DNA of 64,000 nucleotides from Stutzerimonas stutzeri (GTDB taxonomy: Bacteria; Pseudomonadota; Gammaproteobacteria; Pseudomonadales; Pseudomonadaceae). Below, one piece after another: positions 18,249 to 26,713 of the stretch. The position numbers and the translations under genes were made by a program. The notes under the pieces are model-generated. The model was given only the letters and a program-made list of their open reading frames with translations. It had not been told where the DNA came from and made no database searches. Where the stretch lies: assembly GCF_024448895.1 (NCBI RefSeq), contig NZ_JAMOIC010000013.1, positions 1 through 64,000 of the forward strand, written 5' to 3'. Within the stretch, counting starts at the first letter, position 1. Every line of letters begins with the position of its first letter.

Positions 18249-18933
18249 ATTGTTGTTTTCCGAGCAATACGCCTTTTCCAAAGGCGACAGTGTCGTGGTC
18301 ATCGGGTTGGGCCGCTTCGGAGGGGCAGTCGCCCGCTCGCTGGTGCATCTGGGTCATGACGTGATGGGCATCGACCGAGAGTCCGATCCGGTGCATGCCT
18401 GGGCGGACCGACTCACACATGCCGTCCAGGCCGACGCCACCAATGCGATGGTATTGCGGCAACTCGGTGTGGCCGATTTTGCCCATGCGATCGTCGGAAT
18501 CGGCACGGACGTGGCGGCAAGTTTGATGACGCTCATGGCGCTGACCGAACTGGGTATCAAGGACATCTGGGTCAAGGCCCTGACCCAGGAGCACGGAAAG
18601 ATCGCTCAACGCATCGGAGCCCACCATGTCGTCTATCCGGAAGCTGATATGGGGGTGCGGGTGGCGAATATGGTTACCGGACGCCTGATCGACTTCATCG
18701 AGCTGGACGACGGTTTTGCCTTGGCGAAAATTCATGCGCCAGTGCCTACCCACAACCGCACGCTGGAAGAATCCGAGGTCCGGACGAAATACGGGGTGAC
18801 TGTCGTAGGCCTCAAGCGCACCAACACTGATTTTCAGCACGCTACGCCTGGCACTTTGGTTTTGCCTGGGGACCTGCTGGTTGTCTCGGGACCCACGGGG
18901 CAGATTCAGCGATTTGCCGGGCAGGCGAAATGA
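18238..18933 (+). CDS. TrkA/KtrA-type regulatory subunit of K+ uptake (RCK domain)
   Basis: About 231 residues. The Rossmann-like RCK-N domain starts GDSVVVIGLGRFGGAVARSLVHLGHDVMGIDRE (GxGxxG, acidic residue at the end of strand 2), binds nucleotide (ATP/ADP or NAD) and is followed by an RCK-C domain (residues 145-225, ALAKIHAPVPTHNRTLEES...LVVSGPTGQIQRF). The ATG in this frame at 18160 lies deep in the ktrB gene and yields nonsense. I prefer the TTG at 18238, eight bases after AGAGGA; the TTG at 18241 is the alternative. Cytoplasmic gating ring of the preceding channel. Confidence 0.88.
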   Translation: MLAKLLFSEQYAFSKGDSVVVIGLGRFGGAVARSLVHLGHDVMGIDRESDPVHAWADRLTHAVQADATNAMVLRQLGVADFAHAIVGIGTDVAASLMTLMALTELGIKDIWVKALTQEHGKIAQRIGAHHVVYPEADMGVRVANMVTGRLIDFIELDDGFALAKIHAPVPTHNRTLEESEVRTKYGVTVVGLKRTNTDFQHATPGTLVLPGDLLVVSGPTGQIQRFAGQAK

Positions 18934-19103
18934 CCGGCATCGTCGGCCGGCAAGTCAGCGACGTTCCAACAGCACTGCAGAAACATTCAACCGAAGGGTG
19001 CCGGCTAAGTCCTAGTGCGAGCGGCGGGCAGACAGCAAAGCACCGACCCGTTGCAGGCACTCGCCAGCATGTGACCCGCCGGATCGCCTTTTCTTAGATG
19101 CAT

Positions 19104-19129
19104 AAAGAAGCCCGGCCTGAGCCGGGCTT
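19104..19129 (-). terminator. Terminator of the TRAP operon 1 (may also serve the K+ genes)
   Basis: Nine-base arms AAGCCCGGC (19108-19116) and GCCGGGCTT (19121-19129) with a four-base loop. On the minus strand the stem is followed by CTTTATG, a short T-rich run, and it lies 20 bases beyond the dctM stop. On the plus strand no strong T-run follows. Confidence 0.65.
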
Positions 19130-19148
19130 GATCGTCTGACTTCTTGTT

Positions 19149-20429
19149 TTACATTCCCAATGCGTTCGGAAGCGCGAGCGACAAGGCGGGGATGTAGGTA
19201 ATCAGGACCAGGAAGCTGATCAACAGCATCAGCCACGGCATGGCTGCGCGGACAACCTGCGGCACGGTCATGCCCGTTACCGCCGAGGTCACGAACAGGT
19301 TGAGGCCCACCGGCGGCGTGATCAGGCCGATCTCCATGTTGACCACCATGATGATGCCGAGGTGGATGGGGTCGATGCCCAGTTCAATTGCGATAGGGAA
19401 CAGGATGGGCGCCAGGATCAGAATGATCGCAGACGGCTCCATGAAAGCGCCGGCCACCAGCAGCACGATGTTCACTACCAGCAGGAACATCCAGGGCTGC
19501 AATCCCGCTTCAAGCACCATAGCCGTGATCTGCTGAGGAATCTGCTCAGTGGTCAACACGTGCGCGAACAGCATCGCGTTGGCAATGATGAACATGAGCA
19601 TGATTGACAGCTTGCCGGACTCGAGAACGACCCTTGGGCAATCGCGCAGCGAGATGTCCTTGTAGACGAACACCGCCACTACCGCAGAATAGATCGCCGC
19701 TACGGCGGCAGCCTCTGTCGGCGTGAACATGCCTGAATAGATGCCGCCGAGAATCACCACCATCAGCAACAGACCCCAGACCGCTTTGCGGGCGGCCGAC
19801 AGCCATTCGCGGAAGGTTGCACGCGGCAGTGCCGGAAGCTTTTTCTTCACCGCGATGATGTAGATGGCAGCCATCAGCACGATGCCAAGCAGTAGACCTG
19901 GTACGACCCCGGCCATGAATAGCTTGCCTACCGACGTCTCCGTGGCTGCGGCGTAAACCACCATCACGACCGAAGGTGGAATCAGGATGCCCAACGTACC
20001 CGCGTTACAGACGATGCCTGCACCGAAGGCTTGCGGATAACCGGATCGCACCATGCCTGCGATGGCGATGGAGCCAACAGCCGCTACGGTCGCCGGGCTG
20101 GAGCCCGATAGCGCAGCGAACAACATGCACGCCAGAACCGCGCCGATGGCCAGCCCGCCGCGAATGTGACCGACGCAAGCGTTGGCGAAATCGATCAGCC
20201 TGCGGGCGACACCGCCGGTGGTCATGAATGCGCCGGCGAGCAGGAAGAACGGGATCGCAAGCAGTGTGTAGTGTTCGGACGTTTCGAACAGTTTGATTGC
20301 CAGCGAGGTGACCGAGTCCGGGCTGAACAGCAGTATCGTCAGCGAACCGGCGAGCCCCAGTGATATGGCTACCGGAACGCCAATGAACATCAGCGCGAAA
20401 AGCGCGACGAAGAGGAAAAGAATGGTCAT
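19149..20429 (-). CDS. TRAP transporter large permease subunit (DctM), system 1
   Basis: A 426-residue inner-membrane protein with about 12 helices, the transport subunit of a tripartite ATP-independent periplasmic C4-dicarboxylate-type transporter. Typical stretches are GVPVAISLGLAG near the start, AGAFMTTGGVARRLIDFANACVGHIRGGLAIG, GTLGILIPPSVVMVVYA and the late MEIGLITPPVGLNLFVTSAV. Its start abuts the stop of the small subunit (20430), so the two are translated together. No DctP binding protein is next to it, so the substrate is undetermined. Confidence 0.93.
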   Translation of the reverse strand: MTILFLFVALFALMFIGVPVAISLGLAGSLTILLFSPDSVTSLAIKLFETSEHYTLLAIPFFLLAGAFMTTGGVARRLIDFANACVGHIRGGLAIGAVLACMLFAALSGSSPATVAAVGSIAIAGMVRSGYPQAFGAGIVCNAGTLGILIPPSVVMVVYAAATETSVGKLFMAGVVPGLLLGIVLMAAIYIIAVKKKLPALPRATFREWLSAARKAVWGLLLMVVILGGIYSGMFTPTEAAAVAAIYSAVVAVFVYKDISLRDCPRVVLESGKLSIMLMFIIANAMLFAHVLTTEQIPQQITAMVLEAGLQPWMFLLVVNIVLLVAGAFMEPSAIILILAPILFPIAIELGIDPIHLGIIMVVNMEIGLITPPVGLNLFVTSAVTGMTVPQVVRAAMPWLMLLISFLVLITYIPALSLALPNALGM

Positions 20430-21056
20430 TTATTTCGACTCCTCAGCGCCCAGTTTGACGGCTTCGGCGGCTTCGTCTGCCAATCCGAGACCGGTTTGTT
20501 CATTACGCACCAAGCGCAGGAAAATCTCACTGAAGCGGATAAAGACCATGGCAAATCCGATCGGGACGATCATGCCGATATGCCATTGCTTGACGCCGAA
20601 ATGACCCAGATCCTCCGCGCCGATATCAGCGCCAAGCAGCGCAGTAATCCACCGGAAGCTGGCGGTGGCCAACAGACCGGCATAGCCCAGGCAGAACAGG
20701 CAAGCCAGAATTCCGATATAGCGCTGGACGTGGCGAGGGGCGAGCTTGACCAGCGCGTCGACACCGATATGCCCGGCGGTGCGTACGCCGTAAGCCAACC
20801 CGAAAAAGATCAGCCAGGCGAAGAGTGCTTTTGTCAGGGCAGTGCTCCAGGTCATCGACTGGGCCAGACCGATGGTGAAGTCACCCATTGCAAAGAACAG
20901 GTCCTCAGCGCCCGAGAACCGTTCCCCCAGGGTGTAGAACGCGGTGTAGAGGTTATTGAGAATGACGTAGACGAAGGTCACTAACGTCATGGCAGCAAGC
21001 AGGAAGGCGATGAAGCCCTCCTCGAAGTGATCCCAAGCGCGCCTGAGGGCGTTCAT
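20430..21056 (-). CDS. TRAP transporter small permease subunit (DctQ), system 1
   Basis: A 208-residue protein with four hydrophobic helices. The start at 21056 (MNALRRAWDHFEEGF) has GGAGA seven bases upstream; the frame is open to 21185, but those codons are unlike DctQ. DctQ helps position the binding protein on the DctM permease. It is longer than most (usually 160-190), with an extra loop around residues 60-90 (GERFSGAEDLFFAMGDF). An AACAACAA-type motif lies 27-38 bases upstream of the start. No binding protein gene precedes it, which is the usual position. Confidence 0.88.
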   Translation of the reverse strand: MNALRRAWDHFEEGFIAFLLAAMTLVTFVYVILNNLYTAFYTLGERFSGAEDLFFAMGDFTIGLAQSMTWSTALTKALFAWLIFFGLAYGVRTAGHIGVDALVKLAPRHVQRYIGILACLFCLGYAGLLATASFRWITALLGADIGAEDLGHFGVKQWHIGMIVPIGFAMVFIRFSEIFLRLVRNEQTGLGLADEAAEAVKLGAEESK

Positions 21057-21547
21057 GGATGATTCTCCAGGGGTAACCAGCATTGTTGTTGTTGGTACTG
21101 AAACGTACCGGTAGGTCGGCCGTCCTGGCCGCGGCAGGTACGAATAGGGTTGCTCGTGGCGTCTGCCTGGAGCCGCGGTACTCAACCTGCACTTCCTACC
21201 TGAGCAATGCCTATGCCAAGCGTTAGCGCCATTGTTACGGTGGAATTTTTCTAAGGTGAAGACGACCTGCCCTGCAGGCCGAATCGGCTCCGGGCTGGGT
21301 CATTGAGTGGGTTGAAGCAGGAGGCGGCGTGCCTTTATCCAGCTGCCGCTGACAAAAGTCATCGTTGGAGAGTCGATAATGGCGGTTAGCCGCCGTTTAC
21401 GAGGGAGTGGAAGGGCGGAGTTCCGCCAGCATGATGGCAAAACCGATCATGCCGGCGCCGCGTGCCGGACTACTAGCCTCTTGAGCACGACCTAGGACGC
21501 TCGGAAGCTTTCGAATCAAAGCGGCGGTTTACAACACGCGAACGGGT
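21057..21547 (-). other. 491-base gap upstream of TRAP system 1
   Basis: No convincing gene. It holds an A-rich motif on the minus strand (CAACAACAACAA, 21083-21094) and two GC-rich hairpins without T-runs: GGCGG-TTAG-CCGCC at 21381-21394 and GGCGGA-GT-TCCGCC at 21414-21427. A TCGATAATGGC stretch at 21373-21383 only weakly recalls the PcaR box. This is the place where a dctP gene would be expected, and I see no remnant of one. Confidence 0.4.
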
Positions 21548-22402
21548 CTAGATCAAACGTTGCCCGATGACACCCGCAACGACGGCCAGCCCTAGCGCAC
21601 CGATCAGCCAGGGAAGGCGCGAGCTGGATTTTCCTCGTTCATTTGGCTGGGGTTTAGGGTTTGCCGGAACAGTTGCGCCGGCGTGCAGGGGATTGGGCGC
21701 GGCAGGGCGCTGCCGGACAGGTTTGGCGGGCGCTACAGGGGGCAGATCTGCGGCGCGAACGAATACGGTGGCGTCTTCGTCCACGAGTTCCTGCGTTTGA
21801 ATCTTGGGGCCGATCACCAGCAGGGTGGTACTGCCTAGCTGAACCTGATCGCCCGGCTGCAATACGGCAGTAGCCACCTTGGCGCGATTCACCATCAGGC
21901 CGTTCGCAGAGGCCAGATCCTTCACTTCGAGACTGTCGCCTTTGAGATAGAACTCGGCGTGACGGCGGGACAGCTCAGCGTCGCTGAAGCAAAGTTCGCA
22001 CTTGACAGACCGCCCGAACGTCATCGAACCGGTGATGTGATATTTGTGCCCCTGGTTCTCCCCCTTGATGACCTGTAGAAGCCAGCGTGGCGCCAGTGCG
22101 ACCTTGGCGCCCACCTTGGCTGGGTCGACGATTTCCAGCTCCAGCAAGCCCAGGCGTACCCGGTCGCCCGAGCGAATCTGATAGCGCTCACCAATCTTCT
22201 CCTCGTTGACGAAGGTGCCGCCTGGCGAGCTGAGGTCGGTCAGGTAGTAGAAGCGATTGTCCAGGCGCAGCTCGGCATGGAAAGGCGCTATCCCGGCATC
22301 CTTCAGCACCAGATCATTGCTTGCGTCCGAACCAAGCGTGAAGCGTTCATCGGCAAGCCAGACAGGACTCTGGCGATTGTCAACGAAATGGATCCTGAGC
22401 AT
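21548..22402 (-). CDS. Double-FHA-domain protein with C-terminal membrane anchor
   Basis: A 284-residue protein with two forkhead-associated phosphothreonine-binding domains. The first is residues about 1-92 (GSDASNDLVLKDAGIAPFHAELR, a slightly atypical core), the second about 107-205 (FGRSVKCELCFSDAELSRRHAEF...DLASANGLMVN, with the classic GR, SRRH and NG residues). A Pro/Ala-rich linker follows, and a C-terminal helix (residues 266-284, PWLIGALGLAVVAGVIG) would anchor it in the inner membrane. Third gene of a PP2C-kinase-FHA operon, so the kinase probably makes the phosphothreonine it reads. Unlike T6SS Fha proteins it is short and has no T6SS genes around it. Confidence 0.85.
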   Translation of the reverse strand: MLRIHFVDNRQSPVWLADERFTLGSDASNDLVLKDAGIAPFHAELRLDNRFYYLTDLSSPGGTFVNEEKIGERYQIRSGDRVRLGLLELEIVDPAKVGAKVALAPRWLLQVIKGENQGHKYHITGSMTFGRSVKCELCFSDAELSRRHAEFYLKGDSLEVKDLASANGLMVNRAKVATAVLQPGDQVQLGSTTLLVIGPKIQTQELVDEDATVFVRAADLPPVAPAKPVRQRPAAPNPLHAGATVPANPKPQPNERGKSSSRLPWLIGALGLAVVAGVIGQRLI

Positions 22403-22465
22403 GTATTCGATACCTTGAGCGGGAAGGGCTGATCGTCTGGTCGAGGGTTGAAACCGAGCCTGGAA

Positions 22466-24010
22466 TTACGGATTGAATATTCGGTTCCACAAGCGCTTGA
22501 CCGGATTGGCAGGCGGCTGGGAAGTCTGAGCGGTATTCGTGGGCGTTCGGGAAGGGCTGGCGACAGGCCGAGGGACAGGTCGCGGTGCGCGTGCCTTGGC
22601 AACGCGCTGCAGATGCCCGTCGCGCAGCGCGAGCAACGTTTCGTGCTCTGGCGCCACCTCGAGCCCTTGCTGGATGTATTCCTGTGCTAGTGCAAATTCG
22701 CGCCGCGAGTAGGCCGCTTCGGCTAACTCGATGTAGCGCTCGCTGACCTGTGTCAGTCCGTCACGCGCCGCTTCGTTACCGGGCAACCATCCCAGCACCT
22801 GGCGATAGTAGTAAACGGCGCTGTCCTCGGCCGGCTCGAGCAACTGATCGCTGGCCAGCCGCTGGGCGGCCAGCGTCAGGGCGTCGGCAATGCGTGCATC
22901 GAGGACCCGGCGTAGGCCCTCCAGCGCTTGAGGATTGTCCGCATCCAGGCGCAAGGCTTGGCGATAGTAGTGATCAGCGTTGTCGAAAGGCGGCGTCATC
23001 AACTGCCCATTGGCCAAACGCTGGTCTCCCTGGCTGAGAAGGTTGTGCAGGCGACTGTACTGAACCCCTTGATAACCGCCGAAACCGATGACGACCAACA
23101 CCAGTAGCGCAACGCCCATCGTGCCCAGGCGGCTCAGTCCTCGTCGACGAGGCCCTCTGGGTCTGGGCTCGATGACTACCGCCGGCGCGATCCGGGTCAG
23201 ATCCATGTCCGGCTCGGTGAGTGTGTCGATGGCTGCCAGCAGTTCGCGGCAATTGCCGTAGCGGTCGTCCGGCTGCTTGGCCAGCATCCGATCCAGCAGC
23301 TCCTGATAGGGAGCCAGAGCCGGTGGCAACTCTGGCAAGGGCATCTGCACATGGTTGAGAACTGTCTGTGGGTAGCTCTTGGCGCGGAATGGGTTGGCTC
23401 CGGTGAGCATCTCCACGAGGATCACACCGAGGCTGTAGATGTCGCTGCGTGCATCCAGCGGCTGGCACTGCGCCTGCTCCGGGCTGCTGTATGCCGGGCT
23501 GCCCACTGCAATGCCGAAATGTGTGAGTTCATTGTCCAGTTCCACCGCTTTGGCGACGCCGAAGTCTGTGAGCACGGCGCTGCCGTCGTCTCGGAACAGG
23601 ATGTTGGCTGGTTTCACGTCACGGTGGATAAGTCCGCCGTCATGCACGACCGCCAGGCCGCCGCCCAGCTGCCGGATAATGTCGAGCGCACGGGACGGCG
23701 AGAACACTATCCCGCGATGCTGTGCCAGATCACCACCGCCGATGTACTCCATGGCCAGGTAATGACGGCCATCGGCAATCTGGCCGATGTCGTGGATGGT
23801 AATGATGGCGGGATGGCGCAGGGAGGCGACGATATGGCCTTCCTGGATGAAGCGCTCGGTGAAGGCTGCATCTTCGGTGCGCAGCAGCACTTTGATCGCT
23901 ACCTCGCGATCCAGCGACAGCTGAGTGGCCAGGTAGACCTCGGCCATTCCGCCTTTTCCGAGTCGTTTGTGCAGGCGATAGCCCGGTATTTCAAGCATCC
24001 GTTGCGTCAT
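22466..24010 (-). CDS. Transmembrane Hanks-type serine/threonine protein kinase
   Basis: A 514-residue kinase. The catalytic domain spans residues about 8-270: glycine loop LGKGGMAEVYLA, VAIK lysine, HRDVKPANILF catalytic loop, DFG in LTDFGVAKAVE, and a Pro-rich activation segment VGSPAYSSPEQAQ. A transmembrane helix follows at about 303-325 (GVALLVLVVIGFGGYQGV), then a periplasmic region with TPR-like repeats (DNADHYYRQALRLDADNPQALEGLRRVL and similar). The architecture is PpkA/PknB-like, but with repeats rather than PASTA domains, suggesting a protein-protein input. It lies 16 bases after the PP2C gene and 63 before the FHA gene. Confidence 0.92.
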   Translation of the reverse strand: MTQRMLEIPGYRLHKRLGKGGMAEVYLATQLSLDREVAIKVLLRTEDAAFTERFIQEGHIVASLRHPAIITIHDIGQIADGRHYLAMEYIGGGDLAQHRGIVFSPSRALDIIRQLGGGLAVVHDGGLIHRDVKPANILFRDDGSAVLTDFGVAKAVELDNELTHFGIAVGSPAYSSPEQAQCQPLDARSDIYSLGVILVEMLTGANPFRAKSYPQTVLNHVQMPLPELPPALAPYQELLDRMLAKQPDDRYGNCRELLAAIDTLTEPDMDLTRIAPAVVIEPRPRGPRRRGLSRLGTMGVALLVLVVIGFGGYQGVQYSRLHNLLSQGDQRLANGQLMTPPFDNADHYYRQALRLDADNPQALEGLRRVLDARIADALTLAAQRLASDQLLEPAEDSAVYYYRQVLGWLPGNEAARDGLTQVSERYIELAEAAYSRREFALAQEYIQQGLEVAPEHETLLALRDGHLQRVAKARAPRPVPRPVASPSRTPTNTAQTSQPPANPVKRLWNRIFNP

Positions 24011-24026
24011 CTAAGCGTGCGCCTAA

Positions 24027-24800
24027 TTACGACTTGAGAGGTTTTAACAGCATGTTGATGAAACGACGGCCTCGGGATTCGGCCGCTGGGGGCGGCGCGG
24101 GCCGGCCGATAACGATGCATGAAACATTGTCACGACCGCCGTGCCGGTTGGCCTGGTCGATCAGTTGTTCAACTAGGTTCTCCAGCGTATCGGCAAAGGT
24201 ACAGCTGGCGTGGATCTGTGCGTCTGTCAGCTCGTTGGTCAATCCGTCACTGCAGAGCAAAAGCAGCTCATCAGGCTTGAGGCTACCGCTGATGGTGCCA
24301 ATCTCCAGCGGTTCCTCGCGCCCCAGACAACGCAGAATGATGTTGCGCCAGGCATGTCCTTCGGCTTCAGCGGGCTTCAACTCACCCGCATCGATCATCA
24401 TCTGCACCCAGCTGTGGTCGCGGGTCAGCTGCTCGATACCGTGGCTCCTCACCAGATAGGCGCGGCTATCGCCGACCCAGGCAAGTTCGAAGTCGATCCC
24501 GTCGAATTGCGCCGCGACGAGCGTAGTGCCCATCCCGTCATCAAGCGATGCTTCGAGCACGGCCTGATTGGCAACGCGCACCGCCGGCACCAATGCTTCG
24601 CCATCTTCGATTGCTTGCTGCAATGCTGTCAGTGCGAGGGTGCTCGCGACTTCTCCGCACTGATGGCCACCCATCCCGTCGGCGATCGCCCATAAACCCA
24701 GCGCAGGCGCGCAAAGCAGTGCGTCTTCATTATGACTACGCCTGCGCCCCGGCGAGCTTTGCCCGGCATAGTCCAGCGAAGCAGAGAGAGTAGGTTGCAT
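24027..24800 (-). CDS. PP2C-family Ser/Thr protein phosphatase (Stp1/PppA-like)
   Basis: A 257-residue PPM phosphatase that reverses Ser/Thr phosphorylation using two Mn2+/Mg2+ ions. Metal-binding motifs are present: RSHNEDALL near residue 24, IADGMGGHQCGE near 40, WVGDSRAYLV near 110, LLCSDGLTNELTD near 185 and the final GGRDNVSCIVIG. No membrane segment, so it is cytoplasmic. It is the first gene of the operon with the kinase and FHA genes, which forms a closed write-erase-read module. In P. aeruginosa similar genes control type VI secretion, but nothing of that system is in the window. Confidence 0.93.
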   Translation of the reverse strand: MQPTLSASLDYAGQSSPGRRRSHNEDALLCAPALGLWAIADGMGGHQCGEVASTLALTALQQAIEDGEALVPAVRVANQAVLEASLDDGMGTTLVAAQFDGIDFELAWVGDSRAYLVRSHGIEQLTRDHSWVQMMIDAGELKPAEAEGHAWRNIILRCLGREEPLEIGTISGSLKPDELLLLCSDGLTNELTDAQIHASCTFADTLENLVEQLIDQANRHGGRDNVSCIVIGRPAPPPAAESRGRRFINMLLKPLKS

Positions 24801-25194
24801 GCGAGGGTTCGGTCCTTGTCCTGCGCCACGGCGTCAGGCATGCATGATGCGTTGGGTATGTGTGACTGTCATCGACGGCGGCAAGAGGTCACGCAAAACT
24901 GTTAACTCGCGCAAATAACGACGGTAAATCAATCATCTCCTGTGCTGCGCGATCTTTTGACTATATTCAAGAGCGCGCTTCCCATTGAATCGGTGATTGC
25001 CACGCGGCAGGCGCAAAGGACGTTGCAACTTAATCGCGAGCCGAGAACCTACATCTGTGAATGCACACGAGCCAATCTGGCTGAATCTAGAGTCAACGGC
25101 GCTGATCAGCCCCGTAGATTCAATCCTTCAGCCCATGTTCCACGTCTGCCATTTGACGAAAAATCGTTCTCCCTCACTCAAAGGATTCTGAGCC
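24801..25194 (+). other. Divergent region between phosphatase and curlin-like genes
   Basis: These 394 bases hold the promoters of the PP2C operon (minus) and the curlin-like gene (plus). AAAGGA before 25195 is the plus-strand ribosome-binding site. The AT content is higher than in the genes around it between about 24890 and 25010. I recognise no specific operator. Confidence 0.4.
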
Positions 25195-26241
25195 ATGTTC
25201 ACTCGTTCTCTTCTGGCTGCCGCTCTCTCTGTTGTGCTGGCGAGCCAAGCGCACGCCGATAATCGAGCGGCTACCGAGCAATACGGCAATGGCAACATTC
25301 TGGATGCCACCCAATCCGGAACCGATCTGGGGCTTGCGACCTCCCAGAGCGGATCGAGCAACATCATCATCAGCGAACAGTTTGGGCAGGGCAGTGATGC
25401 CCGGTTGACTCAGCAGGGCGAAGGCAATTATCAGCGGCTTTACCAGTTCAATACCTATGATGAGTACAGCGGCAATCACAGCGCTGCAATCGATCAGTCA
25501 GGGACCTTCAATTCGGCTGTCGTGAGCCAGCTCGATGATGCCGCGAACTCAGCTTCGATCGTTCAAGACGGCAACGGCCATAGCATCAACGTTGAGCAGT
25601 CCGTTCGTGTGAATGACCTTTTCGCCTACCAGAGCGGTACGGTTAACCGGGCCCTGATCATTCAGGAAGGCGGCGCCAGAGCCGAGACCAGCCAAATCGG
25701 CACGAACAACAGCCTGAAACTGCAGCAAACCGCATGGCCCTTTGGTGCGAGCGCCACAGTCACCCAAATCGGTGAATCCAACGCTGCCGATATCCAGCAG
25801 ACCGATGGCGGCCGTCATCCCGGTGGTCGAGTAGAGCTTATTCAGGACGGACAGGAAAACAGCGCCAAGGTCATCGCCACAGGCGCATGGAGCATGTTGG
25901 ATTTCAGCCAGGCTGGAGCTGGCAATCAGCTGACCGTTGATCAGGGCGGACGCAATACCATCATCACCGGCACCTCCATCGGCGATAACAACCAGGCCGA
26001 CATTAGCCAGACCGGAGACAACAACCTGCTGGACCTGGCTCAGAATGGCGCTGACAACATTATCGAAGCCACCCAGGGCGGATGGTGGGGCGAGGGCGAT
26101 ATAGGTACGGTTTCGCAAACCGGCACCGCCAACGTCGCTTCGCTGACTCAGAACGTCAACGTAGAAGGTGCGGCGACCAATATCGCGAGCATTCTGCAAA
26201 ACGGGTCGAACAACAGCGCAACCGTCATTCAAGGTCAGTAA
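25195..26241 (+). CDS. Orphan curlin-repeat amyloid-like secreted protein
   Basis: A 348-residue protein. The signal peptide MFTRSLLAAALSVVLASQAHA is followed by roughly 14-15 imperfect repeats of about 20 residues with the curlin pattern Gln-X-Gly-X-X-Asn ... Gln (QYGNGN, QSGSSN, QQGEGN, QSGTFN, QIGTNN, QIGESN, QTGDNN, QNGADN, QTGTAN, QNGSNN). CsgA and CsgB have about five such repeats in 130 residues, so this is a much longer relative. The pattern is that of the cross-beta solenoid of curli. No csgE, csgF, csgG or csgD gene is nearby, so export would depend on machinery elsewhere. Single-gene unit with its own terminator. Confidence 0.8.
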   Translation: MFTRSLLAAALSVVLASQAHADNRAATEQYGNGNILDATQSGTDLGLATSQSGSSNIIISEQFGQGSDARLTQQGEGNYQRLYQFNTYDEYSGNHSAAIDQSGTFNSAVVSQLDDAANSASIVQDGNGHSINVEQSVRVNDLFAYQSGTVNRALIIQEGGARAETSQIGTNNSLKLQQTAWPFGASATVTQIGESNAADIQQTDGGRHPGGRVELIQDGQENSAKVIATGAWSMLDFSQAGAGNQLTVDQGGRNTIITGTSIGDNNQADISQTGDNNLLDLAQNGADNIIEATQGGWWGEGDIGTVSQTGTANVASLTQNVNVEGAATNIASILQNGSNNSATVIQGQ

Positions 26242-26257
26242 GACAAAATCGAGCTGC

Positions 26258-26287
26258 AAGCCCGCCGTGTGCGGGCTTTGCTTTTTC
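26258..26287 (+). terminator. Terminator after the curlin-like gene
   Basis: Arms AAGCCCGC (26258-26265) and GCGGGCTT (26271-26278) around a five-base loop, followed by TGCTTTTTC. Strong rho-independent form, 17 bases after the stop. Confidence 0.85.
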
Positions 26288-26584
26288 TGCACCTAGCCGG
26301 CTCGGCTCGCTCAGGACGTAATACGTCTGCACGACTGCAGCGGCAATGCACCCTGATCTGCCCCCGGGCTGGGCTGGGGCCGCTTGCTGTTACCTGGACA
26401 CCGGCCGACTGACGCGCTTCGACATGGCCAGCCTTGGCCGAAGCGGGTGAGAGCAGAGTTGAAATCGATCTCGTGCATCGCTTGGACGAACGAGTCGATG
26501 GGGTTGAGTAGGCACTACGCAAGCCATCATGGATCGGCAGCGCTGAGTGCTGATAAAACCCTCGCCGAGTCGAAATTTAGAACT

Positions 26585-26599
26585 GTCCGATAATCGCCC
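26585..26599 (+). promoter_or_regulatory. PcaR-like box upstream of quiC
   Basis: GTCCGATAATCGCCC agrees at 13 of 15 positions with the P. putida PcaR site as I remember it (GTTCGATAATCGCAC), including the whole CGATAATCGC core. It lies 8 bases before the shared 20-bp element and 114 bases before quiC. The same 14-base string CCGATAATCGCCCG recurs before aroQ. Confidence 0.55.
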
Positions 26600-26607
26600 G
26601 AATAAAG

Positions 26608-26627
26608 TAACTAGTTAGTACATTTTC
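26608..26627 (+). promoter_or_regulatory. Shared 20-bp operator-like element, quiC copy
   Basis: TAACTAGTTAGTACATTTTC occurs here and, with one mismatch, in the same orientation before aroQ. It contains the perfect dyad TAACTAGTTA. A binding site for one regulator of both quinate/shikimate units is the simplest reading; the TetR-type gene after quiC is a candidate. Confidence 0.55.
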
Positions 26628-26713
26628 TTGCCTGCGGCGACGGCGCCTCCAATAATCATGGGAACGTCCGAACACATCGGGTCGCAATGGCGGCCTGGCC
26701 AGCAGGAGGTCCC

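Larger units (their letters stand above)
26288..26713 (+). other. Promoter region of quiC
   Basis: No gene is seen between the curlin terminator and quiC. Bases 26288-26584 hold nothing I recognise. The distal part contains the PcaR-like box and the 20-bp shared element, described separately, then an 86-base leader before the quiC start. Confidence 0.5.

Noticed and set aside
21373-21383. TCGATAATGGC as a PcaR box for TRAP 1
   Set aside because: Only part of the core agrees, it is over 300 bases from dctQ, and its orientation is opposite to the other three boxes.
21548-24800. The PP2C-kinase-FHA operon as part of a type VI secretion locus
   Set aside because: No Tss, Hcp, VgrG or ClpV-type gene lies anywhere in the window.
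24957-24968. TTGACTATATTC as a sigma-70 promoter for the curlin-like gene
   Set aside because: A -35-like hexamer is present but no -10 hexamer at proper spacing.
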